Below are positions 27,467 to 36,010 of a stretch of 64,000 bases of DNA, in pieces; position 1 is the stretch's first letter; every line of letters starts with the position of its first letter. The notes under the pieces were generated by a model that made no database searches, was not told where the DNA came from, and worked only from the letters and a program-made list of their open reading frames with translations. A program made the translations under genes and the position numbers. Origin of the DNA: Sulfitobacter sabulilitoris (GTDB taxonomy: Bacteria > Pseudomonadota > Alphaproteobacteria > Rhodobacterales > Rhodobacteraceae); assembly GCF_005887615.1 (NCBI RefSeq), contig NZ_VANS01000004.1:124001-188000 (forward strand), read 5' to 3'.

Positions 27467-27809
27467 CGTCATCTCTCCTCTGGTGTGTCTGCCCACGTTA
27501 TGCGGCAGCGTGGCTCGGTCGAAATCAGATCGAGGGACTGTACCGGAGGCGTCAGGGCCGAAATAGCAGCAGTGGTCGATAATTTGTCGCGTCGCAGGCC
27601 GATATTGAAGCGAGTCGTATAAAAATCAAGAAAATTTGGCCGGGTTTCGCGGGGTCTGCTTCGGTCGGCAAATTCCCGCGCGTCGGGCGATCTGCACAGG
27701 GATCGGGCAGGGACACCGCGCCGTGACGATTTTCAAATTTTACCAGTTGATAAAAAAATGATTCCGTTGCAGCCTTTTTCCTGACAGATGCATGAACAGG
27801 GACATCGGC
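27467..27809. other. Divergent intergenic region between csp and preT
   Basis: This 343-base stretch holds no convincing gene. The csp-proximal half has the csp ribosome binding site and probably its 5' UTR. The preT-proximal half is AT-rich for this genome and contains the RutR-like palindrome at 27739-27754, described separately. A TTG..A-rich segment around 27590-27650 may hold promoters, but I cannot fix a -35/-10 pair. Confidence 0.6.
27739..27754. promoter_or_regulatory. RutR-like operator upstream of preT
   Basis: The site is TTTACCAGTTGATAAA, with arms TTTACCA and TGATAAA around a 2-base spacer and one mismatch in symmetry. The E. coli RutR consensus is TTGACCANNTGGTCAA. A near-identical perfect palindrome lies at 31858. 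It is centred about 64 bases before the preT start, a usual place for a repressor site. Confidence 0.65.
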
Positions 27810-29141
27810 ATGGTACAGGATACATTCACCCCCGGAGTGGTCGCGGGTCGGCTTGACCAGGACACATACGAGGCGCAGTTTTCCGATCTGCACCCGCCGC
27901 TGGGCGCGCACGAGGCGCTGGTGGCGGCGGATCGCTGCTATTTCTGCCATGACGCGCCCTGCATCACGGCCTGTCCGACGGATATCGACATTCCGCTGTT
28001 CATCCGCCAGATCGCCACTGGCACCCCCGACGCGGCGGCCAAGACGATCCTGAGCCAGAACATCATGGGCGGCATGTGCGCCCGCGTCTGCCCGACCGAA
28101 CAGCTGTGTGAACAGGCCTGCGTGCGCGAGGCGGCAGAGGGCAAGCCGGTGCTGATCGGCCAGTTGCAACGCTATGCGACGGATAACTTGCAGGCCAGGG
28201 GCGAGCATCCGTTCACGCGGGCCGAGGCCACCGGCAAGGCCGTGGCGATTGTCGGCGCAGGGCCGGCGGGGCTTGCCTGTGGGCACCGGCTGGCGATGCT
28301 GGGGCACCGCGTCGATGTCTACGATGCGCGGCCCAAGCCTGGTGGGCTGAACGAATACGGGATCGCCACCTACAAGACGCCAGATGGCTTTGCCCAGGCC
28401 GAGGTGGACTGGCTGCTGAAGATCGGCGGCATCACGCTTCACCATAACAAGGCCATGGGCCGCGATATCACCTTGGGCGAGTTGCAGGAGGATTACGACG
28501 GCGTATTCCTTGCCATGGGGCTGGGCGGGGTCAACGCGCTGGGCACGACGGGCGAGGACAAGGCCGGAGTGTTGAACGCGGTCGATTTCATCGCGGAACT
28601 GCGGCAGGCGTCGGACATGGCCGCGGTGCCGGTGGGCCGCGACGTGGTGGTCATCGGCGGCGGCATGACGGCTGTGGATGCCGCGGTTCAGGCCAAGCTG
28701 CTGGGCGCGCTGAACGTGACTTTGGTCTATCGCCGGGGCCGTGACCGGATGAATGCGAGCCCGTTCGAGCAGGATCTGGCCGCCTCCAAGGGCGTGCGGA
28801 TCGTCACCCATGCGGTGCCCGTGGCGGTGCATGGCAACGGCGCGGTCCGCGATGTCGAATTCGAATATGTCGATGACGCGATGAAAGGCACCGGTCAGAT
28901 GCTGCGGTTGCAGGCTGACCAGGTGTTCAAGGCCATCGGACAGACGCTGGAGGGCGATGGGCTGCCGCAATTGGACGGCGGCAAGATCGCGGTGTCGCAG
29001 GGCGGCAGAACCTCGCTCGACGGTGTCTGGGCCGGGGGCGACTGCGCATCGGGCGGCGACGACCTTACGGTCACCGCCGTGGCCGAAGGGCGCGATGCGG
29101 CGATGGATATTCACGCAACATTGATGGGGACGGCGGGCTAA
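27810..29141 (+). CDS. preT: NAD-dependent dihydropyrimidine dehydrogenase subunit PreT
   Basis: PreT is the flavin-containing electron-input subunit that passes electrons from NADH to PreA, which reduces uracil and thymine. The 443-residue protein starts with a cysteine-rich iron-sulfur domain (CYFCHDAPCITACP, then MCARVCPTEQLCEQAC). FAD-binding VGAGPAGLACG follows near residue 146 and the NADH-binding motif IGGGMTAVDAA near residue 284. The ATG at 27810 has AGGGA 8 bases upstream; an ATG six codons earlier (27792) lacks a site. preA follows after 25 bases. A RutR-like operator precedes it. Confidence 0.92.
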   Translation: MVQDTFTPGVVAGRLDQDTYEAQFSDLHPPLGAHEALVAADRCYFCHDAPCITACPTDIDIPLFIRQIATGTPDAAAKTILSQNIMGGMCARVCPTEQLCEQACVREAAEGKPVLIGQLQRYATDNLQARGEHPFTRAEATGKAVAIVGAGPAGLACGHRLAMLGHRVDVYDARPKPGGLNEYGIATYKTPDGFAQAEVDWLLKIGGITLHHNKAMGRDITLGELQEDYDGVFLAMGLGGVNALGTTGEDKAGVLNAVDFIAELRQASDMAAVPVGRDVVVIGGGMTAVDAAVQAKLLGALNVTLVYRRGRDRMNASPFEQDLAASKGVRIVTHAVPVAVHGNGAVRDVEFEYVDDAMKGTGQMLRLQADQVFKAIGQTLEGDGLPQLDGGKIAVSQGGRTSLDGVWAGGDCASGGDDLTVTAVAEGRDAAMDIHATLMGTAG

Positions 29142-29166
29142 GCGCCGCGCCTTGGAGGACAACACT

Positions 29167-30471
29167 ATGGCAAATCTGCAAAGCGACTTCATCGGCATCA
29201 AGAGCCCCAACCCCTTTTGGCTGGCCTCTGCGCCGCCCACGGACAAGGAATACAACGTCCGCCGCGCGTTCGAGGCCGGCTGGGGCGGCGTGGTCTGGAA
29301 GACCCTGGGGATGGAGGGGCCGCCGGTCGTCAACGTCAACGGACCGCGCTATGGCGCGATCTATGGGGCGGATCGCCGGCTGCTGGGGCTGAACAACATC
29401 GAATTGATCACCGACCGTCCGCTGGAAGTGAACCTGCGCGAGATGAAGGCGGTCAAACGCGACTATCCCGACCGCGCGCTGATCGCGTCGATCATGGTCC
29501 CCTGCGAGGAAGAGGCCTGGAAGGCGATCCTGCCGCATGTGGAGGACACCGGCGCCGACGGGATCGAGCTGAACTTCGGCTGTCCGCACGGCATGGCCGA
29601 ACGCGGCATGGGCAGTGCCGTGGGACAGGTGCCGGAATACATCGAAATGGTGACCCGCTGGTGCAAGATGTACACGCGGATGCCGGTCATCGTGAAGCTG
29701 ACGCCGAACATCACCAACGTGCTGTACCCCGCCGAAGCGGCCAAGCGGGGCGGGGCGGATGCGGTCAGCCTGATCAACACGATCAATTCGATCACATCCG
29801 TCGATCTGGATCTGTTTGCTCCCGAGCCGATGATCGACGGCAAGGGCACGCATGGTGGCTATTGCGGCCCGGCGGTGAAACCCATCGCGCTCAACATGGT
29901 GGCCGAGATCGCGCGCAATCCCGAGACGGCCGGCCTGCCGATCAGCGGCATCGGCGGCGTGACCACATGGCGCGATGCGGCGGAATTCATGGCGCTGGGC
30001 GCAGGGAACGTGCAGGTCTGCACGGCGGCGATGACCTACGGCTTCAAGATCGTGCAGGAGATGATCTCGGGCCTGAGCGAATACATGGACGACAAGGGCT
30101 TTACCTCGGTCGATCAGATCGTGCGCCGCGCGGTGCCGAATGTGACGGACTGGAACCAGCTCAACCTCAACTACGTGACGAAGGCCAAGATCGATCAGGA
30201 TCTGTGCATTTCCTGCGGCCGCTGCTTTGCCGCCTGCGAGGACACGAGCCACCAGGCGATCGCAATGTCCGAAGACCGCACATTTAGCGTGATCGACGAG
30301 GAATGCGTGGCTTGCAACCTGTGCGTCAACGTCTGCCCGGTCGAGGATTGCATCACGATGGAGACGATGGCCCCTGGCTCGGTCGATCCGCGCACGGGCC
30401 AGACCGTCGCGCCGGAGTATGCCAACTGGACAACCCACCCCAACAACCCGGCGGCCAAGGCCGCCGAGTAG
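29167..30471 (+). CDS. preA: NAD-dependent dihydropyrimidine dehydrogenase catalytic subunit PreA
   Basis: PreA reduces uracil or thymine to the 5,6-dihydro compound, the first step of the reductive pyrimidine pathway. The 434-residue protein has an FMN-binding dihydroorotate dehydrogenase-like barrel with the active-site Cys in LNFGCPHGM near residue 140. Two C-terminal [4Fe-4S] motifs follow, CISCGRCFAAC and CVACNLCVNVCP. GGAGG lies 8 bases before the ATG at 29167. It is co-transcribed with preT. hydA and the M20 hydrolase for the next two steps lie 1.5-5 kb downstream. Confidence 0.96.
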   Translation: MANLQSDFIGIKSPNPFWLASAPPTDKEYNVRRAFEAGWGGVVWKTLGMEGPPVVNVNGPRYGAIYGADRRLLGLNNIELITDRPLEVNLREMKAVKRDYPDRALIASIMVPCEEEAWKAILPHVEDTGADGIELNFGCPHGMAERGMGSAVGQVPEYIEMVTRWCKMYTRMPVIVKLTPNITNVLYPAEAAKRGGADAVSLINTINSITSVDLDLFAPEPMIDGKGTHGGYCGPAVKPIALNMVAEIARNPETAGLPISGIGGVTTWRDAAEFMALGAGNVQVCTAAMTYGFKIVQEMISGLSEYMDDKGFTSVDQIVRRAVPNVTDWNQLNLNYVTKAKIDQDLCISCGRCFAACEDTSHQAIAMSEDRTFSVIDEECVACNLCVNVCPVEDCITMETMAPGSVDPRTGQTVAPEYANWTTHPNNPAAKAAE

Positions 30472-30501
30472 AAGCCGCAGGTCCGGTCGTGCCCTTGGGC
30501 G

Positions 30502-30990
30502 TCACGTTGACGACTTCGACCGGATCAGCACATCTGCCGTCGGCAGCGGGTCGGGCGGTTCCACGTCCGGCAGGTCGCCGGTGAGGAAGGGGGCCTGCAC
30601 CGGCGTGCGCAGTCCCTCGACCAGTCGTTCAATCCGCGCCGTTTCGACAGCCGCGATCGCGGCGCGGCGCGCCGTGTATTCGCTGCGGCTGACGGACGCG
30701 GGATCTGATTGCGCCTGTGCCGCGATCACCGATTTCGGCGCCGCGTTGGCCGGAGGGGAAGTCGTCTGTGACGGCGGCGCCGACAGGCTGCCGGATGTGT
30801 CGCCGTCGCCGCCGGTTCCGCCGCCGCTGTAGGTTCCGGTGCCGGATTGGTCGGTCGATGTGCCGCTGTCGCCGCTGGAAGATGTGTCCGAGGGCGGCGG
30901 CGTTTCTTCGGTCGGTGCCGTGTTATTGCCGCCGTCCGTTGAGCCCGTGTTCGACGGGACGAAGGGAGTGATACCGGAAATAATGCTCAT
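30502..30990 (-). CDS. Hypothetical low-complexity protein (Ser/Thr/Gly/Pro-rich)
   Basis: This 162-residue protein begins MSIISGITPFVPS, then has about 80 residues almost entirely of S, T, G, P, D and Q, a short helical region (SRSEYTARRAAIAAVETARIE) and an acidic-proline tail. There is no signal peptide or membrane segment. GGAG 8 bases upstream supports the start at 30990. I do not recognise a family. It is convergent with preA, 30 bases apart, and follows the regulator gene on the same strand. The composition suggests a disordered linker or surface-exposed protein. Confidence 0.6.
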   Translation of the reverse strand: MSIISGITPFVPSNTGSTDGGNNTAPTEETPPPSDTSSSGDSGTSTDQSGTGTYSGGGTGGDGDTSGSLSAPPSQTTSPPANAAPKSVIAAQAQSDPASVSRSEYTARRAAIAAVETARIERLVEGLRTPVQAPFLTGDLPDVEPPDPLPTADVLIRSKSST

Positions 30991-31117
30991 TCTGTCTGCT
31001 CCAGATGTCCATACCAGGAAGGAGCCCGCCACCCGAAGATCAGCTAAGACCGGGAACAATAACCGACCGTTAACGCGTTCCAAAAACAACGGGCTGTGGT
31101 TAATGGCGACGACCGGG

Positions 31118-31738
31118 TCAGGGCGTCAGCAGCTTGGTGAACAGCGTTGTCAGATAGGTCTCCGCCCCGGCGGGATCGTCGGCGGGGGCTGGTTCCAGCA
31201 GGACTTCGACCTGTGCCGCGAAATCGGCATAGTGCTGCGTGGTGGCCCAGATCGAGAATATCAGGTGCCGCGGATCGACGGCGGCAAGGTGTCCGTCGTC
31301 CATCCAGCCTTGGATCACTGCACATTTTTCATCGAAGAGCGGCTTCAGGCTGGATCTGAGGTGCGGGCCCATGCGCGGCGCGCCCTGCAATATCTCGCCT
31401 GCGAACAGGCGGCTTTCACGCGGCAATTCGCGCGCCATGGCCAGTTTGCGCCCGACGTAATCCAGCAATTCCGACATCGGGTCGCCATCGGGATCCAACG
31501 CCACGAGCGGGTCCAGCCAAGTCTTCATCAATTGGTTGAGCAAGGTGACGTGGATTTCTTCCTTGCCGTCGAAATAGTAGAGGATGTTGGGCTTGCTCAG
31601 CCCGGCCTGTGCCGCGATCTGGTCCAGCGTGGCGCCGCGGTAGCCATGCAACGAGAACACCTCGAGCGCCGCATCGAGGATGAGACGGCGATTGCGTCGC
31701 TGGATTCGGCTGGGTTTTTTGTCACTGCCATCGGGCAC
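31118..31738 (-). CDS. rutR: TetR-family regulator, RutR-like
   Basis: This 206-residue repressor has an N-terminal TetR helix-turn-helix (residues 15-62; GATLDQIAAQAGLSKPNILYYF). Its C-terminal region matches the YcdC/RutR type (LLDYVGRKLAMARELPRESRLFAGEILQG is characteristic). RutR senses uracil or thymine and controls pyrimidine degradation. The start is a GTG at 31738 with GGAGA upstream. It is divergent from the M20 hydrolase gene. Two RutR-type palindromes in this window fit it as local regulator. The ligand is inferred, not shown. Confidence 0.82.
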   Translation of the reverse strand: MPDGSDKKPSRIQRRNRRLILDAALEVFSLHGYRGATLDQIAAQAGLSKPNILYYFDGKEEIHVTLLNQLMKTWLDPLVALDPDGDPMSELLDYVGRKLAMARELPRESRLFAGEILQGAPRMGPHLRSSLKPLFDEKCAVIQGWMDDGHLAAVDPRHLIFSIWATTQHYADFAAQVEVLLEPAPADDPAGAETYLTTLFTKLLTP

Positions 31739-31857
31739 GGGCGTTCTCCGGTCTTGAGGTGCCGCAAAAACGGGCAGCGGTCAACGGGCGCCAAGCGGCG
31801 GTGGACACGCGGCCCAAAGCAGTTCTTGACAGGACCCACCCTAGCCGCAATCGTGGC

Positions 31858-31873
31858 TTTACCAAATGGTAAA
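31858..31873. promoter_or_regulatory. RutR-like operator between the TetR gene and the hydrolase gene
   Basis: The site is TTTACCAAATGGTAAA, with perfect 7-base arms around a 2-base spacer. It matches the RutR consensus TTGACCANNTGGTCAA except for one symmetric base change. It lies 70 bases before the hydrolase start and 120 bases before the divergent regulator, so it could control both. Confidence 0.75.
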
Positions 31874-31942
31874 AATTAGCCGTGTGACCGGCGCGACCAA
31901 ACGGGGCCGCATAGCACGGGACACGACACGAGGAGAGCCGCC

Positions 31943-33193
31943 ATGACCGCACCGGGACAGAACCTGAAGATCAACCCCGACCGCCTGTGGGACAGCCTGA
32001 TGCAGATGGCAAAGATCGGTCCGGGTGTCGCGGGCGGCAACAACCGCCAGACCCTGACGGACGAGGACGCCGAGGGCCGTGCGCTGTTTCAAGGCTGGTG
32101 CGAGGCGGCGGGCTGCACGATGGGGCTCGATCAGATGGGCAACATGTTTGCCCGCCGCGAGGGCACCGACCCCGATGCGCTGCCGGTCTATGTGGGCAGC
32201 CACCTGGACACGCAGCCGACGGGCGGGAAATACGATGGCGTCCTGGGCGTTCTGGGCGGGCTCGAGATCATCCGCACGCTCAACGACCTCGGGATCAAGA
32301 CAAAACACCCCATCGTGGTCACGAATTTCACCAACGAGGAGGGCACGCGCTTTGCGCCCGCAATGCTGTCCTCGGGCGTGTTCGCGGGGATCCACACCCA
32401 GGACTGGGCCTATGCCAAGACCGACGCCAAGGGCGCGACATTCGGCGAGGAGTTGAAGCGGATCGGCTGGCGTGGCGAGGAGGAGGTGGGCGCGCGAAGG
32501 ATGCACGCCTTTTTCGAACTGCACATCGAACAAGGGCCGATACTGGAGGCGGAAGGCAAGCAGATCGGCGTCGTCACGCACGGTCAGGGGCTAAGCTGGA
32601 CGCAGGTGACAATTACGGGCAAGGATAGCCACACCGGATCGACACCGATGCCGATGCGCAAGAACGCGGGGCTCGGGATGGCGCGGGTGCTGGAGAAGGT
32701 GGATGAGATCGCATGGAGCCATGCGCCTCATGCCGTGGGGGCGGCCGGCCATATCGACGTCTATCCCAATTCGCGCAACGTGATTCCGGGCAAGGTCGTC
32801 TTTACCGTCGATTTCCGGTCTCCCGAACTGAGCGTCATCGAGGACATGGAGGCGCAGTTGCGCACAGAGGGCCAGAAGATCGCTGATGACATGGGGCTTG
32901 GGATCGAGTTTGAAAAGGTCGGCGGCTTTGATCCGGTGGCCTTTGACGAGGGGTGTGTCACGGCCGTGCGCAACGCGGCCGAGCGGCTTGGCTACAGCCA
33001 TATGAACCTGATTTCGGGCGCAGGGCACGATGCCTGCTGGATCAACCGGGTGGCGCCCACCGCGATGGTGATGTGCCCCTGTGTCGACGGGCTGAGCCAC
33101 AACGAGGCGGAAGAGATCAGCAAGGACTGGGCAATGGCGGGGGCGGACGTGTTGATGCATGCCGTGGTCGAGACGGCGGAGATTGTGGCGTGA
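31943..33193 (+). CDS. M20-family amidohydrolase, probable beta-ureidopropionase
   Basis: This 416-residue zinc-dependent hydrolase belongs to the allantoate amidohydrolase / N-carbamoyl-amino-acid hydrolase group. Metal ligands are visible in VGSHLDTQPTGGKYDGVLG near residue 88, TNEEGTRFAP near 131 and ELHIEQGPILE near 193. With preT, preA and hydA nearby it most likely hydrolyses N-carbamoyl-beta-alanine to beta-alanine, CO2 and ammonia, the third step of the reductive pathway. GAGGAGAG precedes the ATG, and a RutR-like box lies 70 bases upstream. An L-N-carbamoylase activity is an alternative. Confidence 0.88.
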   Translation: MTAPGQNLKINPDRLWDSLMQMAKIGPGVAGGNNRQTLTDEDAEGRALFQGWCEAAGCTMGLDQMGNMFARREGTDPDALPVYVGSHLDTQPTGGKYDGVLGVLGGLEIIRTLNDLGIKTKHPIVVTNFTNEEGTRFAPAMLSSGVFAGIHTQDWAYAKTDAKGATFGEELKRIGWRGEEEVGARRMHAFFELHIEQGPILEAEGKQIGVVTHGQGLSWTQVTITGKDSHTGSTPMPMRKNAGLGMARVLEKVDEIAWSHAPHAVGAAGHIDVYPNSRNVIPGKVVFTVDFRSPELSVIEDMEAQLRTEGQKIADDMGLGIEFEKVGGFDPVAFDEGCVTAVRNAAERLGYSHMNLISGAGHDACWINRVAPTAMVMCPCVDGLSHNEAEEISKDWAMAGADVLMHAVVETAEIVA

Positions 33194-33250
33194 GCGTTTT
33201 CTTGACAGGACAGCGGATCGGACTCTTCGAAAAATTCCGTCTGGGTCGCG

Positions 33251-33574
33251 ATGATTGATCCCGACCTCACCGTGCCCGAGCGGATCGCCGCGCTGATCGA
33301 GGCCGAACTGGCGGCCGCCGAACTGGGCGACGATCCGATCCTGTGCAGGACGGCGCAGGCCTTTCGCCGGGTCCAGCGGCGTCCGCGCGCGGTGACGGTG
33401 AATTTCTCGGGCGGGATCACGCAGACCTGCTGGAGCGTGACCCGCGGCGACGGTGACTACCGGGTGATATACCTGCCCACGGCGGGGTATTTCTCGCTCT
33501 GTGTGGAGAGCGATTTCGGGCCTTTGGATATCGGGGTGCATGGACCGGCGCTGGGGTGCTTCGGATCGGTGTGA
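33251..33574 (+). CDS. Conserved small protein of the pyrimidine/hydantoin locus
   Basis: This 107-residue protein has no signal peptide and no recognised domain. It has an N-terminal helix (PERIAALIEAELAAAELGDD), a basic stretch (RRVQRRPRA) and a C-terminal beta-rich region (DYRVIYLPTAGYFSLCVESDFGPLDIGVHG). It lies between the M20 hydrolase and hydA on the same strand. The ribosome binding site is weak. Its position suggests a role tied to pyrimidine catabolism, but nothing in the sequence says what it does. Confidence 0.65.
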   Translation: MIDPDLTVPERIAALIEAELAAAELGDDPILCRTAQAFRRVQRRPRAVTVNFSGGITQTCWSVTRGDGDYRVIYLPTAGYFSLCVESDFGPLDIGVHGPALGCFGSV

Positions 33575-33576
33575 GG

Positions 33577-33626
33577 CGGGGGCCGGCCCCCGCACCCCCG
33601 GGATATTTGGGAACAAGAGAAGCAGG
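33577..33626 (+). repeat. Recurring intergenic element, copy 3, before hydA
   Basis: A perfect 16-base palindrome (CGGGGGCCGGCCCCCG, 33577-33592) is followed by CGGGATATTTGGGAACAAGAGAAGCAGG. This matches the hairpin-TATTT-AAGAGAAGCAGG layout of the other copies, with a diverged hairpin sequence. Confidence 0.55.
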
Positions 33627-33653
33627 ACACTGCTGTGACATGGGAGAGATAAG

Positions 33654-35114
33654 ATGAGCAAGGTGATCAAGGGCGGCATGGTCTGCACGGCGGACCGGAC
33701 CTGGAAGGCGGATGTTCTGATCGAGGGCGAGAAGATCGTCCGGATCGGCGAGGACCTGGCGGGCGACGAGTATATCGATGCCGAAGGCGCCTATGTCATC
33801 CCCGGCGGCATCGATCCGCATACCCATCTTGAGATGCCTTTCATGGGCACCACGGCGGCGGAGACGTTCGAGAGCGGCACCTGGGCGGCCGCGGTGGGGG
33901 GCACGACGATGATCGTGGATTTTTGTCTGCCGGGGGCCGATGGCAGCATCAGGAACGCGATCAATGAATGGCACCGCAAGTCGGCGCCGCAGATCTGTTC
34001 GGACGTCGGCTATCACATGGCGATCACCGGCTGGAACGAGAACGTGTTCGACGAGATGAAGGACGCCGTCGACATGGGTGTGAATTCGTTCAAGCATTTC
34101 ATGGCCTACAAGGGCGCGCTGATGATCGAGGATGACGAGATGTTCGCGTCTTTCAAGCGCTGTGCCGAGTTGGGCGCCTTGCCGATGGTGCATGCCGAGA
34201 ACGGCGACCTGGTGGCGGAGTTGCAGCAGAAGTATTTCGATCAGGGCATCACCGGGCCGGAGGGCCACGCGTATTCCCGTCCGCCCGAACTGGAGGGCGA
34301 GGCCGCAAACCGGGCGATCACGATTGCCGATACCGCGGGGGTGCCGCTTTATATCGTGCATGTGTCCTGTGAGCAGACGCATGAAGCCATCCGGCGGGCG
34401 CGGCAGAAGGGCATGCGGGTCTATGGCGAGCCGTTGATCCAGTTCCTGACGCTGGATGAGAGCGAGTATTTCAACAAGGATTGGGACCACGCCGCGCGCC
34501 GCGTGATGAGCCCGCCGTTTCGCAGCAAGGATCACCAGGACAGCCTGTGGGCCGGGCTTCAGGCCGGGTCGTTGCAGGTGGTGGCCACGGACCATGCCGC
34601 GTTCAGCACCGAACAGAAACGCGCGGGGCGCAACGATTTCCGGATCATCCCCAATGGGTCCAACGGGCTGGAGGAGCGACTGGCCGTGCTTTGGACCGAA
34701 GGGGTGGAGACCGGGCGGCTGACGCCGAACGAATTTGTCGCGGCCACCAGCACAAATGTGGCCAAGATCCTAAATATCTATCCGCGCAAGGGCGCCATCG
34801 TCGAGGGCGCGGACGCCGATATCGTCGTGTGGGACCCCAAGATCACCAAGACGATCAGCCCGGCGAACCATCACTCGGTGCTGGATTACAACGTGTTCGA
34901 GGGGTTCGAGGTCAAGGCGCAGAGCCGTTATACGCTGTCGCGCGGGGAGGTGATCTGGGCTTGGGGACAGAACAGCCAACCCAATCCGGGCCGCGGCAAG
35001 TTCATCCCGCGACCTGCGTTCCCATCGGCGAATGTGGCGTTGTCGAAGTGGAAAGAGTTGAACAGCCCCAAGATGATCAAGCGCGATCCGCTGAACATTC
35101 CGGCGGGGATTTGA
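33654..35114 (+). CDS. hydA: Dihydropyrimidinase (D-hydantoinase)
   Basis: The enzyme opens the ring of dihydrouracil and dihydrothymine to the N-carbamoyl-beta-amino acid, step two of reductive pyrimidine degradation. The 486-residue protein shows the zinc motif GGIDPHTHLEMPF near residue 53, the carbamylated lysine in FKHFMAYKGA near residue 148, and the catalytic Asp in VVATDHAAF. GGGAGAG precedes the ATG. Its stop TGA overlaps the ATG of the next ABC gene by one base, so catabolism and transport genes are coupled. Confidence 0.96.
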   Translation: MSKVIKGGMVCTADRTWKADVLIEGEKIVRIGEDLAGDEYIDAEGAYVIPGGIDPHTHLEMPFMGTTAAETFESGTWAAAVGGTTMIVDFCLPGADGSIRNAINEWHRKSAPQICSDVGYHMAITGWNENVFDEMKDAVDMGVNSFKHFMAYKGALMIEDDEMFASFKRCAELGALPMVHAENGDLVAELQQKYFDQGITGPEGHAYSRPPELEGEAANRAITIADTAGVPLYIVHVSCEQTHEAIRRARQKGMRVYGEPLIQFLTLDESEYFNKDWDHAARRVMSPPFRSKDHQDSLWAGLQAGSLQVVATDHAAFSTEQKRAGRNDFRIIPNGSNGLEERLAVLWTEGVETGRLTPNEFVAATSTNVAKILNIYPRKGAIVEGADADIVVWDPKITKTISPANHHSVLDYNVFEGFEVKAQSRYTLSRGEVIWAWGQNSQPNPGRGKFIPRPAFPSANVALSKWKELNSPKMIKRDPLNIPAGI

Positions 35115-35938
35115 TGGCCAACGAGCTGAACAAGCTGCGCCAGACGCAAGCCCCGTCGCCCGCGACGAGCGTGATCCGTGCGCAGAACCTGGACCTGACG
35201 TTCCAGACCAATGACGGGCCGGTTCATGCGTTGAAGGATGTCAGCCTGGACATTGGCGCCGGCGACTTTGTCAGTTTCATCGGCCCGTCGGGCTGCGGCA
35301 AGACCACGTTTCTGCGCGTCATGGCCGATCTGGAGCAGCCGACGGGTGGGACGGTCACTGTCAACGGGGTGAGCCCGGAGGAGGCGCGGCGCGCGCGGGC
35401 CTATGGGTATGTCTTTCAGGCCGCGGGCCTTTATCCGTGGCGTACCATCGGCGGCAACATTCGCCTGCCGCTTGAGATCATGGGGTATTCGCGGGCCGAT
35501 CAGGATGCGCGGGTCGCGCGGGTGCTGGAGCTTGTGGAGCTTGACGGGTTCGAAAAGAAATACCCATGGCAGTTGTCGGGCGGCATGCAGCAGCGTGCGA
35601 GCATCGCGCGCGCGCTGGCCTTCGATGCCGATATTCTGCTGATGGACGAGCCGTTCGGGGCGCTGGACGAAATCGTGCGCGATCACCTCAATGAGCAGTT
35701 GCTCAAGCTTTGGGACCGCACGGGCAAGACGATCGCATTCGTGACGCATTCGATTCCGGAGGCGGTATACCTGAGCACGAAGATCGTCGTGATGAGCCCG
35801 CGACCCGGACGGATCACCGATGTGATCGACAGCCCGCTGCCGCGCGATCGGCCGCTGGATATTCGCGACACGCCCGAATTTCTGGAGGTGGCGCACCGGG
35901 TGCGGGAAGGGTTGCGTGCGGGGCACGGCGATGACTGA
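35114..35938 (+). CDS. ABC importer ATP-binding protein (NitT/TauT type)
   Basis: This 274-residue ATPase has Walker A GPSGCGKTTF near residue 57, the signature LSGGMQQRASIARAL near 157 and Walker B ILLMDEPFGALDE. The GALDE motif and SIPEAVYLSTKIVVMSPRPG are typical of nitrate/taurine/thiamin-precursor importers. The start ATG sits in the TGATG overlap with hydA; a longer frame from 34481 is a shadow. It is followed by two permeases and a binding protein, forming a complete importer that probably brings in pyrimidine-like substrates. Confidence 0.9.
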   Translation: MANELNKLRQTQAPSPATSVIRAQNLDLTFQTNDGPVHALKDVSLDIGAGDFVSFIGPSGCGKTTFLRVMADLEQPTGGTVTVNGVSPEEARRARAYGYVFQAAGLYPWRTIGGNIRLPLEIMGYSRADQDARVARVLELVELDGFEKKYPWQLSGGMQQRASIARALAFDADILLMDEPFGALDEIVRDHLNEQLLKLWDRTGKTIAFVTHSIPEAVYLSTKIVVMSPRPGRITDVIDSPLPRDRPLDIRDTPEFLEVAHRVREGLRAGHGDD

Positions 35939-35972
35939 GCTTTGCGCCCCGATCCGAGGTGTCGCCCCGCAA

Positions 35973-36005
35973 GGGAGTATTTTTGACCCAAAGAAGCAGG
36001 GGGAC
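35973..36005 (+). repeat. Recurring intergenic element, copy 4, inside the ABC operon
   Basis: GGGAGTATTTTTGACC followed by CAAAGAAGCAGGGGGAC is almost base-for-base the same as 20221-20253 (only CTAAA/CCAAA differs). Its AGGGGGA serves as ribosome binding site of the permease gene at 36011. A strong upstream hairpin is not obvious in this copy. Confidence 0.7.
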
Positions 36006-36010
36006 GGCGC

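Noticed and set aside
31060-31090. CtrA-like site near the low-complexity gene (GTTAACG)
   Set aside because: Only one half-site is present and the second is too diverged to support a call.
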